This document shows, in pieces, positions 49,938 to 59,951 of a stretch of 64,000 bases of DNA; within the stretch, counting starts at the first letter, position 1, and each line of letters starts with the position of its first letter. Below the pieces are notes generated by a model, which did not search any database, was not told the origin of the DNA, and saw only the letters and a list, made by a program, of their open reading frames with translations. The stretch covers positions 1-64,000 of the forward strand of contig JALXFE010000182.1 of the NCBI GenBank assembly GCA_027069135.1, given 5' to 3'. The translations under genes were made by a program, and so were the position numbers. The stretch comes from Thermoanaerobaculia bacterium. GTDB lineage: Bacteria > Acidobacteriota > Thermoanaerobaculia > Multivoradales > JAHZIX01.

Positions 49938-51119
49938 TCAGAAGAATCGTGAGAGCTCGATCCGGATGTAGTCGTCGCGAGCGATCGGATGGAGGAGATC
50001 GGGGTTACGAAACCCGGCGAAGGCCCTCACGTCGAGGCTGAGTAGGAAGCGGCCGCCGAGGCGACGGCGGCCTTCGAGATTCCAGAAAGTGCCGCCGCCG
50101 TGGGCGTCCATGATGGCCCCGAGCAAGGCCGTCGTCCCGGCAACGTCGTTGAGCGCTAAGCGCACGCCGGCGAAGAGATCCTCGTCGAAAGGTGTCGGTC
50201 TCTCATCCCAGATCGCTTCCGAGAGAAAGCTGAGGTCGAGCCCGCTGCCAGCGAGGTTGAAGAGGGTGAATTCGAAGCCTCCGACCGCTGCAGAGGCCGT
50301 TTCCTCCCGACTCGACTCGGTCAGCGCCTCGAGCTTGAAGAGCCAGGAACCGACCGTGGCCTGGAGGTCGAGGCTCAGGCGCTCGATCTGTCGGTAGAAG
50401 GGAAGAATCTGACCGTCCCCCTCCGGGGAGGGCACAAAGCGGGGAGTCCGATCTGTGCCGCGAAAACCGGCGATTCCGAGATCGAGCACACCCAGGACTT
50501 TGGACCATCGCAGGGCCAGATCAAAGTGCCCATCCCCGGCCTTCGACTCGTAGAGGGCTCGATCCGGGTCGATGGGGCCCAGGCTCAGGCGGTGCGCCGC
50601 CTGGGGAAAGGTTCGTTCGCGAAAGAGGGGTAGTAGAAAAACCTCGAGATGGCCCCAGGGCCGATGGAGGCCGAGTTGGACCATGGGTTGCCCCAGCTTT
50701 TCCTCTGCGTCGATATCCTCTACAAGGTCTGTCTGGTTGATGATATCCACCAGGTGCTGAGACTCAGCGACTCCCCAGAAGACTTTCTTGAGGCCGACGG
50801 AGAGATCCCAGCCCGTGCCCACCTGCTGCCAATAAAGCTCCCGCAAGTCGAAATGGGTGCGCTCCTCGTCCTCCGGATCGAGCCTGAGGAAGGGGGTCCA
50901 TCGGAAAGTGCGGCGGCCTTCGGACCACGACCAATCGAGCTGCGGTTCGAGAGCGAGGGTTATCGAGGCGGACACCCTATCGGCGGTGGAGCCGGCGGGA
51001 AACCCCCGAGTTTCCACGCTGGCTGAGCCGGAGAGCTGCGGATAGAAGGCCTCGGGGAGCTGAGCCAGGGCGGGAGCGGCCAGGAGGAGGGCAGTACCCA
51101 GGAGGGGTCTGAGAGTCAC
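49938..51119 (-). CDS. Outer-membrane beta-barrel protein
   Basis: A 393-residue exported protein. A signal peptide (about 1-19, cleavage after ALA) is followed by alternating aromatic/hydrophobic strands (TFRWTPFLRLDPEDEERTHFDLRELYW and many more), and the final residue is Phe in IELSRFF, as for BamA-assembled barrels. It resembles DUF1302-type porin-like proteins found with RND/LolA-like genes. It is the last gene of a three-gene operon and overlaps the LolA-like gene by 4 bp. It is probably the outer-membrane exit or acceptor for a lipid. Confidence 0.85.
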   Translation of the reverse strand: MTLRPLLGTALLLAAPALAQLPEAFYPQLSGSASVETRGFPAGSTADRVSASITLALEPQLDWSWSEGRRTFRWTPFLRLDPEDEERTHFDLRELYWQQVGTGWDLSVGLKKVFWGVAESQHLVDIINQTDLVEDIDAEEKLGQPMVQLGLHRPWGHLEVFLLPLFRERTFPQAAHRLSLGPIDPDRALYESKAGDGHFDLALRWSKVLGVLDLGIAGFRGTDRTPRFVPSPEGDGQILPFYRQIERLSLDLQATVGSWLFKLEALTESSREETASAAVGGFEFTLFNLAGSGLDLSFLSEAIWDERPTPFDEDLFAGVRLALNDVAGTTALLGAIMDAHGGGTFWNLEGRRRLGGRFLLSLDVRAFAGFRNPDLLHPIARDDYIRIELSRFF

Positions 51120-52012
51120 CTCGGGCGATCCAGGGTGGAGCGGTCGAAGTCACCTGGGGTCAGCCCGGTGCGGAAGCGGTACTCGCTCCAAACGAGATCG
51201 GTGCTCTTACCGCTTTGATGGTTGACCATGCGCATGATCTCCGGCCGCCAGAAGCGGTCGAGATAGAGGCGGTAGCCATCGATTTCCAAGGTCTTGAGTA
51301 GGGAGCCCTTGCGGTCGTAGAACTCGACCTTGAGGGTTCGGTATTCGGCCTGATCGATCCACACCCGTTGGCGGCTGTAGCCCGATTTCTTGTCGACGGG
51401 AAAGCGCTCGATGACGAAAGTCTCGGCTCCTTGTAGGGCTTCTTCACGGACGAATCGGTAGGTGAATTCCTCGACTTCCTGGGAAGAGAGATCCTCGTAG
51501 GCGAACTCGCTGCCGACAAAGGGCCCGGATTTGTTGCTGGAGGAAATTCTCTTGACCCTTTTGAGGGCCGGAAGGTAGAGCCATTGATCGTCCAGGCCGT
51601 CTTTGTGGCTGAAGGTCAGGAGCGCTGTATCGCGGATGTCCGCTGGATAATCGAAGAATACCAGGCTCTTGTCCCCGTCTTCTGGCTGTTCCATGGTTTT
51701 CACTTGGAGCTCCCGCCGGCTCTCGTCCCCGCGCCGGTTGCGCAGGACCATCTCGAGATGGGCTACGGTGTCGCCAAATCCGGAATCTCGCCGATCCGCC
51801 TCCTCGGCCACGGCCAAACCCTGGGCCTGGGGATCCGCTCCCGGTGGCGGAGTCGCGCTGAGTGATGGCATCGAGATCGCGAGGGTGAGAGCCACGCTCC
51901 CGGCGAAGAGTCGGAGCTGGCGTCGGGAGGGCGCTCCCTTCCGCCCGGGGGCGGCGGGGGACGGGAAGAGGCGATCGAGACGGGGGAATTCCGAGAGGGT
52001 TCGAAGGATCAT
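51116..52012 (-). CDS. LolA-like outer-membrane lipoprotein-sorting protein
   Basis: A 298-residue periplasmic protein. A hydrophobic segment (about 34-54) is the signal/anchor, preceded by an unusually long basic N-terminus. The mature part matches the LolA-like fold: LVFFDYPADIRDTALLTFSH, DDQWLYLPALKRVKRISSSNKSGPFVGSEFAYEDL and a C-terminal part ending in TGLTPGDFDRSTL. It binds acyl chains in a hydrophobic cup and would shuttle a lipid between the RND exporter and the barrel. It overlaps both neighbours by 4 bp. Confidence 0.9.
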   Translation of the reverse strand: MILRTLSEFPRLDRLFPSPAAPGRKGAPSRRQLRLFAGSVALTLAISMPSLSATPPPGADPQAQGLAVAEEADRRDSGFGDTVAHLEMVLRNRRGDESRRELQVKTMEQPEDGDKSLVFFDYPADIRDTALLTFSHKDGLDDQWLYLPALKRVKRISSSNKSGPFVGSEFAYEDLSSQEVEEFTYRFVREEALQGAETFVIERFPVDKKSGYSRQRVWIDQAEYRTLKVEFYDRKGSLLKTLEIDGYRLYLDRFWRPEIMRMVNHQSGKSTDLVWSEYRFRTGLTPGDFDRSTLDRPR

Positions 52013-54399
52013 AGGTTTCTCCTAGAGAGCTCGTCCGCTTCAAGATCGTGTCCCTTCAAGATTGTCCTTCCGGCGGGCCGGTCGAGGTAGAGGAGAAGGG
52101 GGGGCAGGAGGAGAAAATCACACGCCAGGGCAAAGAGGATGGTGATCGCCGTCAGGAGGCTCATGTCGGAATTCTGGGCGAAGGTGGAGGTTGCCAGGAT
52201 CGCGAAGCCGCCCGTCAGGGCGAGGGAGGTCACCCACAGCGCCTTTCCCACCGTCGTGAACACGTAGCGAAGAGCCTCTTCCGGCTCGAGATCCAACTCG
52301 CGGCGAGCGTGGAGGTATTTGCTGACGAAGTGGACCGTATCGTCAACGACGATTCCCAAGGTCATCGCGAGCACGATCGAGAGCCCGAAACCTACCTGCC
52401 CGTTCAGCAGTCCCCAGGCGCCGAAGGCCATGGTCGCCGGCAGCACGTTGGGGATCAGGCTGAGCAGCCCGAAGCGAAGGCTGCGCAGGGCAAAGATCAG
52501 GCAGACGGTGATCAGCAGGAAGCTCAGCGCACCCCCCAAAAGCATGCCCGCAATGCTCCTATCCGAGATGTGCGCGAACATGATGGCGGGGCTGACCCCT
52601 TGCGCGTGCATCGTCGTCGGCGCGTTTTCCCGCAGCCAGATCTCGGCTCTCTCCGCGAGCTGCCGTAGCTCCCGGGAGCTGATATTGGCCACCGAGGCCG
52701 TGAAGCGGGTGGCGGTCTTGTCGATATCGATTTGATCGTTGAGATCGAGGCCCAAGGGTAGGGACATCTCGAAGAGCAGAAGGTATTGCGCCGCCAGGGT
52801 TCGTTCCTCCGGCAGGCGATGGTAGGCAGGATCGTCGCCATGGAGATTCTGGTTGAGCCGTTTCATGAGGTCGGTGATGGAGGCCACGTGTAGCACTTCC
52901 GGTTGCGCTCGCCACCACTCGGTGAAGGCCTCGACCCGGTTCAGGTACCGAGGATCCGCAATGCCTCCCTCTTCCCCCGTCTCCAAGGAGAATTCGATCT
53001 GGTAGAGACCGGTGAGGTTCTCCGTGATGAAGTCGGTGTCGGTGCGAAAGGTGATGCGTTCATCGAAGTACTCGACGAAACGGTCGTCGAGCTCGTTGCG
53101 GGGGATCAGGATGGCCAGGAGTCCGGCAGCGGCGACCATCCCGAGGAGAAAACGCGCGGGGTGTCGGATCAAGGCCGATGCCAGGGGATCCATCCATTTT
53201 CCCGACGCCGACCCTCGGGATGGGCGGGCTTTGAGAGGCAGCACCGCGAGGAGCGCCGGCAGCAGTACGACGGTCAGCAAGAAGGCGACCATCACCCCCA
53301 CGGCGGTGATATTTCCCAGGTCGTTGAGCGGCGGGACATCGCTGACGTTCATCGCCAGGAAACCGATGCAGGTCGTCAAGCTGGTGAGGAATACCGGTTG
53401 AAAGTTGATCGCCAGGGAGTCGACCAAAGCCTGTCGCTTTTCCACGCCCCGATGTAGCTTCTGCAGGAAGGGGAGGAGAAGGTGTACCGCGTCGGCGACC
53501 GCCAGAGTCATGATCAGGGTCGGCGCGAGGACCGACGGCGGCGTCACCGAGATCCCGAGCCAGCCCCCCGTTCCCATGGCCGCCGCTGAAGAGAGAGCGA
53601 TGACCAGAAGGGTCGATAGGGTGGCGGTCACCGAGCGAAAAAAGTATCCGAGCAACAAGAGGATCGCCAGATACATGCCGGGAATCAGAGTGCCGGCGTC
53701 AGTGGTCGCGGCTTCGGTGAATGCGTTGTTGTGCAGGACCGTGCCAGAGAGGTAGATCTCGAGGTCCGGAAACCGTGCCCGAAGGCTCTCGGCCAGCGCT
53801 CGAGCCGCCGCCACCATCTGAGCCTGGTCTTCCTGGGATTCATCATCGAAGAGTACGGTCGCGTTGACCGCCGTGACGCTCGTGTCCGGGGAGAGCAGCC
53901 GCCCGACGAGAAGGGGCTCCGCCCGGGCGATGCGCCGTCGTTGCTCGAGTTCGGCAGGGCTCAGGCTCTTGAGGTCTGCGATCAGATCCTCGACGATGAG
54001 CTCATCCCCCCGAGCCCAGGAGTATTGGAAGTTGGTGATCGAATCGACCCGGGTGACGAAAGGCAGCCGCCAGGCCTCCTCCGTCAGAGCTTGAACCGCC
54101 GCCAGGCAGTCCGGCGAGAAGACCTGTCCATCTCGGGGCTGAAGAGCGAAGAGAACATTGTCCCGCTTCGAGTAGACATCCTGAAGCGCCTCGAAGGCCT
54201 TGAGGTGAGGATTGTCGGAGCTGAAGAAGACCCGGTAGTCCCCCTTGAAGGTGAGGTTGCGAGCACCGCTCCCCAGAAGCACGCACAGCAGGAGGGATCC
54301 CGCGATGGCCCACCACGGGTGGCGCAGGAGCGCTTGGCTGTAGCGCCTAGCGAAGGATCGTCTCCTATCACTCAAAGTTTCGACGGTGCTGCCCTCCAT
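52009..54399 (-). CDS. RND-superfamily lipid exporter (MMPL/HpnN-like)
   Basis: A 796-residue inner-membrane protein with the RND plan of two halves: TM1 (about 30-50), a periplasmic loop, five helices (about 235-400), TM7 (about 420), a second loop and five more helices (about 615-780). The conserved Asp of the proton relay appears in LAVADAVHLLLP and GIVVDDTVHFVSKY. It belongs to the COG1033 group that exports lipids or hopanoid-like molecules rather than drugs. It is the first gene of an operon with a LolA-like protein and a barrel. Confidence 0.92.
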   Translation of the reverse strand: MEGSTVETLSDRRRSFARRYSQALLRHPWWAIAGSLLLCVLLGSGARNLTFKGDYRVFFSSDNPHLKAFEALQDVYSKRDNVLFALQPRDGQVFSPDCLAAVQALTEEAWRLPFVTRVDSITNFQYSWARGDELIVEDLIADLKSLSPAELEQRRRIARAEPLLVGRLLSPDTSVTAVNATVLFDDESQEDQAQMVAAARALAESLRARFPDLEIYLSGTVLHNNAFTEAATTDAGTLIPGMYLAILLLLGYFFRSVTATLSTLLVIALSSAAAMGTGGWLGISVTPPSVLAPTLIMTLAVADAVHLLLPFLQKLHRGVEKRQALVDSLAINFQPVFLTSLTTCIGFLAMNVSDVPPLNDLGNITAVGVMVAFLLTVVLLPALLAVLPLKARPSRGSASGKWMDPLASALIRHPARFLLGMVAAAGLLAILIPRNELDDRFVEYFDERITFRTDTDFITENLTGLYQIEFSLETGEEGGIADPRYLNRVEAFTEWWRAQPEVLHVASITDLMKRLNQNLHGDDPAYHRLPEERTLAAQYLLLFEMSLPLGLDLNDQIDIDKTATRFTASVANISSRELRQLAERAEIWLRENAPTTMHAQGVSPAIMFAHISDRSIAGMLLGGALSFLLITVCLIFALRSLRFGLLSLIPNVLPATMAFGAWGLLNGQVGFGLSIVLAMTLGIVVDDTVHFVSKYLHARRELDLEPEEALRYVFTTVGKALWVTSLALTGGFAILATSTFAQNSDMSLLTAITILFALACDFLLLPPLLLYLDRPAGRTILKGHDLEADELSRRNL

Positions 54400-54630
54400 G
54401 AATCAAAGCCATCTGAAGGCCGGAAGTATAGAGGACCGGAAACGAGGAAACAGCGACCTAGATACTTGAGGGGACCGCCTTGCGATCGTTTTAGGTTCGC
54501 GTGGGTCCATAGCCTTCGGAGCCCTTAAGAAGGCAGACTCTTCCAAGACAAACTCGAGAGGGCTCAACGGTCGCGAAGACGTCTTTCTGCCAGCTCGGTG
54601 CTCGCCCTTTAATATCCAGGAGGCAAGAAG

Positions 54631-57336
54631 ATGAAGAATTTCTTCAATTTGATTTTGGTGGCTCTTGTCATCGGATTACTTTCCGTGGCGGCCGAGGCGG
54701 AAGTCGTGATCCCGGAGGGAGGCCGGCTCGCCGGCTCTCTCAACTCGCTGGTCAGTGAGTTCGGGGACGAGTTCTTCAACTTCCCATTCTTCATGGTTCC
54801 CCAGCCGCCGCCCGGAAATACCAAGATGACCGGTTGGTTGGAGGTTCAATTCGGGGAGCCGCAAGGCAATTTGGTGCCCTTTCAGGTGATGTATAGCGGT
54901 TTCGGTGCCGCGCCGGAGTTCATCGAGTTCGGTGGCGGCCAGGAGTATTTCGTCTCCCGCAACCAGGCCTTCCCATCACAGCCGAACGTGGGCATTCTGA
55001 ACCTGGTGACCGGGAAGGTGGAGTCCATCTTCATGGATTTGATCTTCCGCAACAGCCTGGTCGCTCGTACGGACAAGCTCAACCGCTTCTTCTTCGCCTT
55101 TCCCCACAGCTATCCTCCGCCGGATATCGGGATTCCCTTGCCTCCCTTGCCGCCGGGGTTCTTTTTCTCCGACGCCAAGTTCAGTTACGACGCCGACGGG
55201 AATATTGTGGGCTTTCAGTTCGTGGGGCAGTCGGTATTGCCGGTCGGTCCGGCGGCGGCCTTAAACGACATCTTTGGCCTCTTTCCCCTCTTCGCCTTCG
55301 GCCCGACGGGAGAGATCTATTGGCCGAACCCGGAGAATTGCAAGCCCGGTACGCCGGAAAGCGCCTGCCCGTCGGACGAGACGAACCCCGACGGCATCAC
55401 CTTGCCCGACGACGCCCTATTTCACCCACATCTGATCCTCAAGAGCGACGATCTCGAGCCCGTCGCACCCGAGCGTTCACCGCTGGAATGCGCAGCCGGA
55501 CAGACCGGAGGCCTCGCGGTGACCACCCGTCTCGGTCAGCTCTACGTCATCGGTGGCATCGGTGCGGCGGGCCGTCTCACGGATCGCGTCCAGATCGTCG
55601 ATCCTTCGACCGGCGCCGTCGTCGAGGGCCCCCCGTTGCCGACCCGGGTGGTGGACCCCCAGGGCGGCATCATCGGCTCGAAGATCTATGTCGTGGGAGG
55701 ACGTCGACACCGTCGTGGACCGGCGACGTCCATAGTTCAGATCCTCGATCTGCGAACCGGCCAGTGGACCTCCGGAATCCCGGCCCTGGCCCCCCTGGCC
55801 CGCGGTACGGCGGCGGTGGTCGGCGGCCGACTCTACCTCCTGGGCGGGTTGACCAACCGCCCCAGCGGCAGCCCGGCGGGGAATCTTCGCCTTGCGAATT
55901 CGTTGCAGGTCTACGACCCGATCACGGATACCTGGACCCTGTTGCCGGCCTTCGCCGGGGGCCGCCGTGTGTTCCGGGAGGCGCCGAGCGCGGTCGCCGT
56001 CGGCGCCGATATCTACCTCCTCGGAGGCCGTGATCTGGGGGGTGAGGTCACCGACGAGGTCTTGATCTTCGACACCCTGAACTATCGATTCCGACCGGGC
56101 CCAAGAGCCCTTTGGGGAACCTACGAGGCGGTGGCGGGAAGTGCCGGCGGCAGGGTTTATCTGATGGGTGGCCGACGCCGGGCGGACGGGCCGACGGATT
56201 CCGGCATGCAGATTCTCGAGCTCGACCGCGGTGGCCTGTGGATCCAAGGGCACGACGCTCCCATGCCGGTCGCCGCCGGGGCCGGGGCCGTGGTCCAGGG
56301 GCAGCTTATTTCTCTGGGCGGCCGAGTTCAGGTGGGGCCGGATGCAGCGCCGGGGCTGATCAGCACTGCGGTACAGGCTTTCGACCCCCGTCGAGGTTGG
56401 CAGATTTGCTCGACTCGGCCGATCTTTGCGTCCGTTGGAGTTCTCAATACCGCCTCGTTGAGCGTCGGCCCGCCGGTGCTTGCCCCGGGGACCCAGGCCA
56501 GCATCGTGGGCTATAACTTCGCGCCGCCAACCCTGGGGCCGCTGATCTTGGCGCCGCCGACACCGAGCCTCCCCACGGAGCTCGGCGGTATCCGGGTAGA
56601 GGTCGATTCCCTACCGGCACCCATTCTCGCCGTCACTCCCAATCGCATCGATTTTCAGGTGCCTCAGGGTGTGCGCGGGAGCGGAATGGTGCCCGTTCGG
56701 GTCACCAACGCCCTGCTGAGGGCGACCTCAGCGGCAGTCGAGGTACCCATGGCACCGTTCAGCCCAGGAATCTTCATCCAGAACTGCGGCGTGACCCACG
56801 AACCGCTGTTCCTGGATCGCTCTTCGGCCATCGCCTGCCATGCGGACGGCACCCTGAATTACTTCAAGAACGCAGTACCCCTGGGGGAGCGGCTGTGGAT
56901 CCAGATGACCGGCTTGGGTCCGGTAGAGCCGCCCGTTGCAGATGGCCAGCGGGTTCCCGCTGGGCCTCCCGTCCGAGCCGTCACCCTTCCTAACATCACG
57001 GTGCTCGATTCCGAGGGCCTTCCCCACGAGGCAACCGTACTGTCGGCGAATCTCGCCGCCGGGGAAGTAGGTATTTTCGACGTCGAGATCGTCGTGCCCG
57101 CAGCGGCCCGGATCGGCAACCGGGTCGAGATTCAGGCCGAGATCGGAGGGCTGTTCTCCAATCGGGCGATGATCTCCGTCGGAGGCTTCAACATCGAAGA
57201 ACCCCTTGCCTGTCAACGAGATACGAACCCGATTTTCAGAAATTGTATTCCACCGTTCCTACAGACGACAGGGGCCTCAGCCCCCCTCGGCGTCTACCCA
57301 TCGCCCATCCAGGCCCCTGGAGGAAAGAGACCATGA
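54631..57336 (+). CDS. Secreted kelch-repeat protein with TIGR03437-like C-terminus (copy 1)
   Basis: A 901-residue exported protein. Signal peptide at 1-23 (MKNFFNLILVALVIGLLSVAAEA). The N-terminal 270 residues, with SEFGDEFFNFPFFM and SDAKFSYDADGNIVGF, are a domain specific to this pair. Residues about 300-600 contain six kelch-type blades (LYVIGGIG, IYVVGGRR, LYLLGGLT, IYLLGGRD, VYLMGGRR, LISLGGRV). The C-terminal 260 residues are of the TIGR03437 type common in Acidobacteriota (NTASLSVGPPVLAPGTQASIVG, ILAVTPNRIDFQVP). AGGAGG precedes the ATG. It is coupled to copy 2 by an ATGA overlap. It probably binds a surface ligand. Confidence 0.88.
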   Translation: MKNFFNLILVALVIGLLSVAAEAEVVIPEGGRLAGSLNSLVSEFGDEFFNFPFFMVPQPPPGNTKMTGWLEVQFGEPQGNLVPFQVMYSGFGAAPEFIEFGGGQEYFVSRNQAFPSQPNVGILNLVTGKVESIFMDLIFRNSLVARTDKLNRFFFAFPHSYPPPDIGIPLPPLPPGFFFSDAKFSYDADGNIVGFQFVGQSVLPVGPAAALNDIFGLFPLFAFGPTGEIYWPNPENCKPGTPESACPSDETNPDGITLPDDALFHPHLILKSDDLEPVAPERSPLECAAGQTGGLAVTTRLGQLYVIGGIGAAGRLTDRVQIVDPSTGAVVEGPPLPTRVVDPQGGIIGSKIYVVGGRRHRRGPATSIVQILDLRTGQWTSGIPALAPLARGTAAVVGGRLYLLGGLTNRPSGSPAGNLRLANSLQVYDPITDTWTLLPAFAGGRRVFREAPSAVAVGADIYLLGGRDLGGEVTDEVLIFDTLNYRFRPGPRALWGTYEAVAGSAGGRVYLMGGRRRADGPTDSGMQILELDRGGLWIQGHDAPMPVAAGAGAVVQGQLISLGGRVQVGPDAAPGLISTAVQAFDPRRGWQICSTRPIFASVGVLNTASLSVGPPVLAPGTQASIVGYNFAPPTLGPLILAPPTPSLPTELGGIRVEVDSLPAPILAVTPNRIDFQVPQGVRGSGMVPVRVTNALLRATSAAVEVPMAPFSPGIFIQNCGVTHEPLFLDRSSAIACHADGTLNYFKNAVPLGERLWIQMTGLGPVEPPVADGQRVPAGPPVRAVTLPNITVLDSEGLPHEATVLSANLAAGEVGIFDVEIVVPAAARIGNRVEIQAEIGGLFSNRAMISVGGFNIEEPLACQRDTNPIFRNCIPPFLQTTGASAPLGVYPSPIQAPGGKRP

Positions 57337-59951
57337 AACGATCCCTGATAGCTCTCATCTTGGCACTCCTTGTTGCAGGCCGCGCCCCGGCGCAGGTGAG
57401 CTTGCCTCCGACCGGGGCGCTGGCCGGTCCCCTGGACTCCGCAGTCAGTGTCTTCGGCGACGAATTCATCAACTTTCCGGAGTTCATGCAGCCCAAGCCC
57501 GCCGTCTCCGGCACTCGCCTCAACGGCTGGATGGGAATTCAATTTCTGCCACCGGTGGACGGTACGGCTCAGTTTCTCCTCCGCTTCGGGGGCGCCGGCA
57601 CCGACCATTCGGTGACTTTTGGCGGCGGCCAGCGGTACGATTTCTTTGACAATCGGATCACCCCCCGGCCCTTCGAGAACGTCGGCCTCGGAGTGCTCGA
57701 TCTAGCGTCCGGAGAGATCGTGAGCTTCCAGCTGATCGCCCGGGTGGGGGCCACCAGTCCAGTTCGAATCAATAAGGTCAATCGGCTGCCTTTCGGCCTG
57801 CAGGCGTTTTTTCCGCCCCCGGACCTGGGGGTACCGACGCCCCCTACGCCTCCGGGTTTCATCGTCTCTCAACCGGAGTTTCTCTTCGATTCCGGGGGGC
57901 GGATCACGGGTTTTCGCTACTTCGGCAAGACGATTGTCCCGGCAGGATTGTTGGCACCCTTAAACGGTGATCTGGGGTTGTTTCCGTTTTTTTCTTTCGG
58001 CCCCGACGGTGCTGTCTATTTCGCCAACCCGGACGGCTGTGGGGCGGAAGTGCCGCTCGAAGCCTGCCCGACGGATATCGATCAGCCGGATGGGATTCCC
58101 CTGTCGCCGCAAGCGCTCCTGCATCCGTTCTTCATCTTCGAGAGCCACGAGCTTCGCCCCGTCAACCCCACGCCGGTATCCCCCGGGTGCACACCTATCG
58201 CCCTGGCGGACGGCGCAGTGGTGGCGGCTAGTGGCGGGCGGATCTACCACGCCGGCGGGGTCGACGGCGCGGGGCATGTCACGAGGGAGCTGCAGATCCT
58301 CGACCCGGCCACAGGCCTGTGGTCGCCGGGGCCGCCGATGCCACATCCCGTCGTGGATGCTCAGGGGGCGGCCGTCGGGGATCGTATTTACGTCATCGGT
58401 GGCCGGTCGCGCCGACGGGGTCCGGCCATGGCTCGGTTGCAGATCTTCGACACGATTTCTGGTCTTTGGTCGATGGGGCCTTCGGCACCACTGCCCATCG
58501 CCCAGGGGACGACGGCGGTGGTCGGGGATCTGGTCTACGTCCTCGGCGGTGGGACGAATCGGCCCAACGGCAGCCTCGCCGGAAACCTGCGGCCGACCCC
58601 GGCCGTTCAGGCCTTCGACCCGCTGACCGGAAGCTGGATCAGCTTTCCGGCGATCGAAGGGGGCCGTCGGCTCTTTCTGAAGCGCCCGAGCGCCGTGGCG
58701 GTGGGCTCCGACATCCTCTTGATCGGCGGCCTCCGGCTCGACGGCACGGTGAGCCGGCAGACCCATATTCTGGATACCTTCACGCTGGCCTTTAAGGCCG
58801 GGCCGGACATGCTTCACGGTGTTTACGACGCCGTCGCCGGGCTGATCGATACAAGGCTCTTCGTCGCCGGCGGGCGCAGAGTCGCTGAGGGTCCTAGTGA
58901 GGTCGGCATGCAGCTTCTCGAATTTGACCGCGGGGTTTGGCTCGACGGGGTCGAGGCCCCGGTACCGGTCGCTGCCGGCGCCGGAACGGTGATCGACAAC
59001 GCCCTCTACCTTCTCGGTGGCCGAGTGCAGAGTTTCTTTGACCCCTTCCCGGGAACACCGACCCGGGCGACCCAGGTTTATGATCCATCCCGGGGTTGGC
59101 GGGTCTGTGAAAGCACACCTTTCTTCAACTCTGCAACGGTGATGAACACCGCATCGCTCACCGTGGGAGCGCCGACCCTCGCACCGGGTTCGCAGGCCTC
59201 GGTCATCGGCTGGAATCTGGGCCCCCAAGCTTTCGCACCGCCGAATCAACCGGCCCCGGTGGAGCTTGCCGGGGTGAGCCTCCGGATGAATGGCCGATCT
59301 GCGCCGATTTTGGCGATCTATCCCAACCGGGTCGACTTTCAGGTCCCCTGGGAGGTGGAGCCCGGTATGGTGGAACTCGAGCTGACCCAATCCGCGTCGC
59401 GCCTACAGGCACCGCCCATCCGGGTGCGGGTCGCCCCCGTGAGCCCGGGAATCTTCATCCAAAGTTGTGGTGAGGTCTTCTCCCGACCCTATCTCGATGA
59501 AGCCTCCGCCATCGCCTGCAACGAGAACGGATCGCTCAATTATGCTGCAAATACGGCGCGACCGGGGGATGTGGTGACCGTTCAGATGACCGGCTTGGGC
59601 GCCGTCGAGCCGACCATTGGCTCCGGGGAGAGAGGCCCCGCCGGGGCGCCCCCGGAAGCATTGGTGCTTCCCACCGTCTCCGTCCTCGGTGAGGGGGGGG
59701 AGTCCCTGACTGCGGAGGTTCTTTCGGCTCACCTGACGCCGGGTGAAGTGGGTATCTACAACGTCCAGATACGGCTGCCAGCGGCAAGCCGCACGGCCAA
59801 CCGGGTTCAAATTCAGGCGCAGGCCGGCGGCATTTCCTCGAACCGGGCCATGCTCGCCATCGGCTCTGCCACGGTGGCGAATCCTTTACCCTGCCTGGTC
59901 GACTCCCAGCCGGAGTTCCGTTTGTGTCTGCCACCCAATCTGGGGTTTTAG
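57333..59951 (+). CDS. Secreted kelch-repeat protein with TIGR03437-like C-terminus (copy 2)
   Basis: An 872-residue tandem paralog of the preceding gene with the same plan: signal peptide (MKRSLIALILALLVAGRAPA), SVFGDEFINFPEFM domain, six kelch blades (IYHAGGVD, IYVIGGRS, VYVLGGGT, ILLIGGLR, LFVAGGRR, LYLLGGRV) and a TIGR03437-like end (NTASLTVGAPTLAPGSQASVIG, ILAIYPNRVDFQVP). ATG 57333 has GGAGG upstream and overlaps the copy-1 stop. The copies have diverged considerably, so the duplication is old, and both are kept in frame. Confidence 0.88.
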   Translation: MKRSLIALILALLVAGRAPAQVSLPPTGALAGPLDSAVSVFGDEFINFPEFMQPKPAVSGTRLNGWMGIQFLPPVDGTAQFLLRFGGAGTDHSVTFGGGQRYDFFDNRITPRPFENVGLGVLDLASGEIVSFQLIARVGATSPVRINKVNRLPFGLQAFFPPPDLGVPTPPTPPGFIVSQPEFLFDSGGRITGFRYFGKTIVPAGLLAPLNGDLGLFPFFSFGPDGAVYFANPDGCGAEVPLEACPTDIDQPDGIPLSPQALLHPFFIFESHELRPVNPTPVSPGCTPIALADGAVVAASGGRIYHAGGVDGAGHVTRELQILDPATGLWSPGPPMPHPVVDAQGAAVGDRIYVIGGRSRRRGPAMARLQIFDTISGLWSMGPSAPLPIAQGTTAVVGDLVYVLGGGTNRPNGSLAGNLRPTPAVQAFDPLTGSWISFPAIEGGRRLFLKRPSAVAVGSDILLIGGLRLDGTVSRQTHILDTFTLAFKAGPDMLHGVYDAVAGLIDTRLFVAGGRRVAEGPSEVGMQLLEFDRGVWLDGVEAPVPVAAGAGTVIDNALYLLGGRVQSFFDPFPGTPTRATQVYDPSRGWRVCESTPFFNSATVMNTASLTVGAPTLAPGSQASVIGWNLGPQAFAPPNQPAPVELAGVSLRMNGRSAPILAIYPNRVDFQVPWEVEPGMVELELTQSASRLQAPPIRVRVAPVSPGIFIQSCGEVFSRPYLDEASAIACNENGSLNYAANTARPGDVVTVQMTGLGAVEPTIGSGERGPAGAPPEALVLPTVSVLGEGGESLTAEVLSAHLTPGEVGIYNVQIRLPAASRTANRVQIQAQAGGISSNRAMLAIGSATVANPLPCLVDSQPEFRLCLPPNLGF

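Noticed and set aside
57960-59390. 476-codon minus-strand open frame
   Set aside because: Antisense shadow of the second kelch gene, no start site and Arg/Gly/Pro-rich composition.
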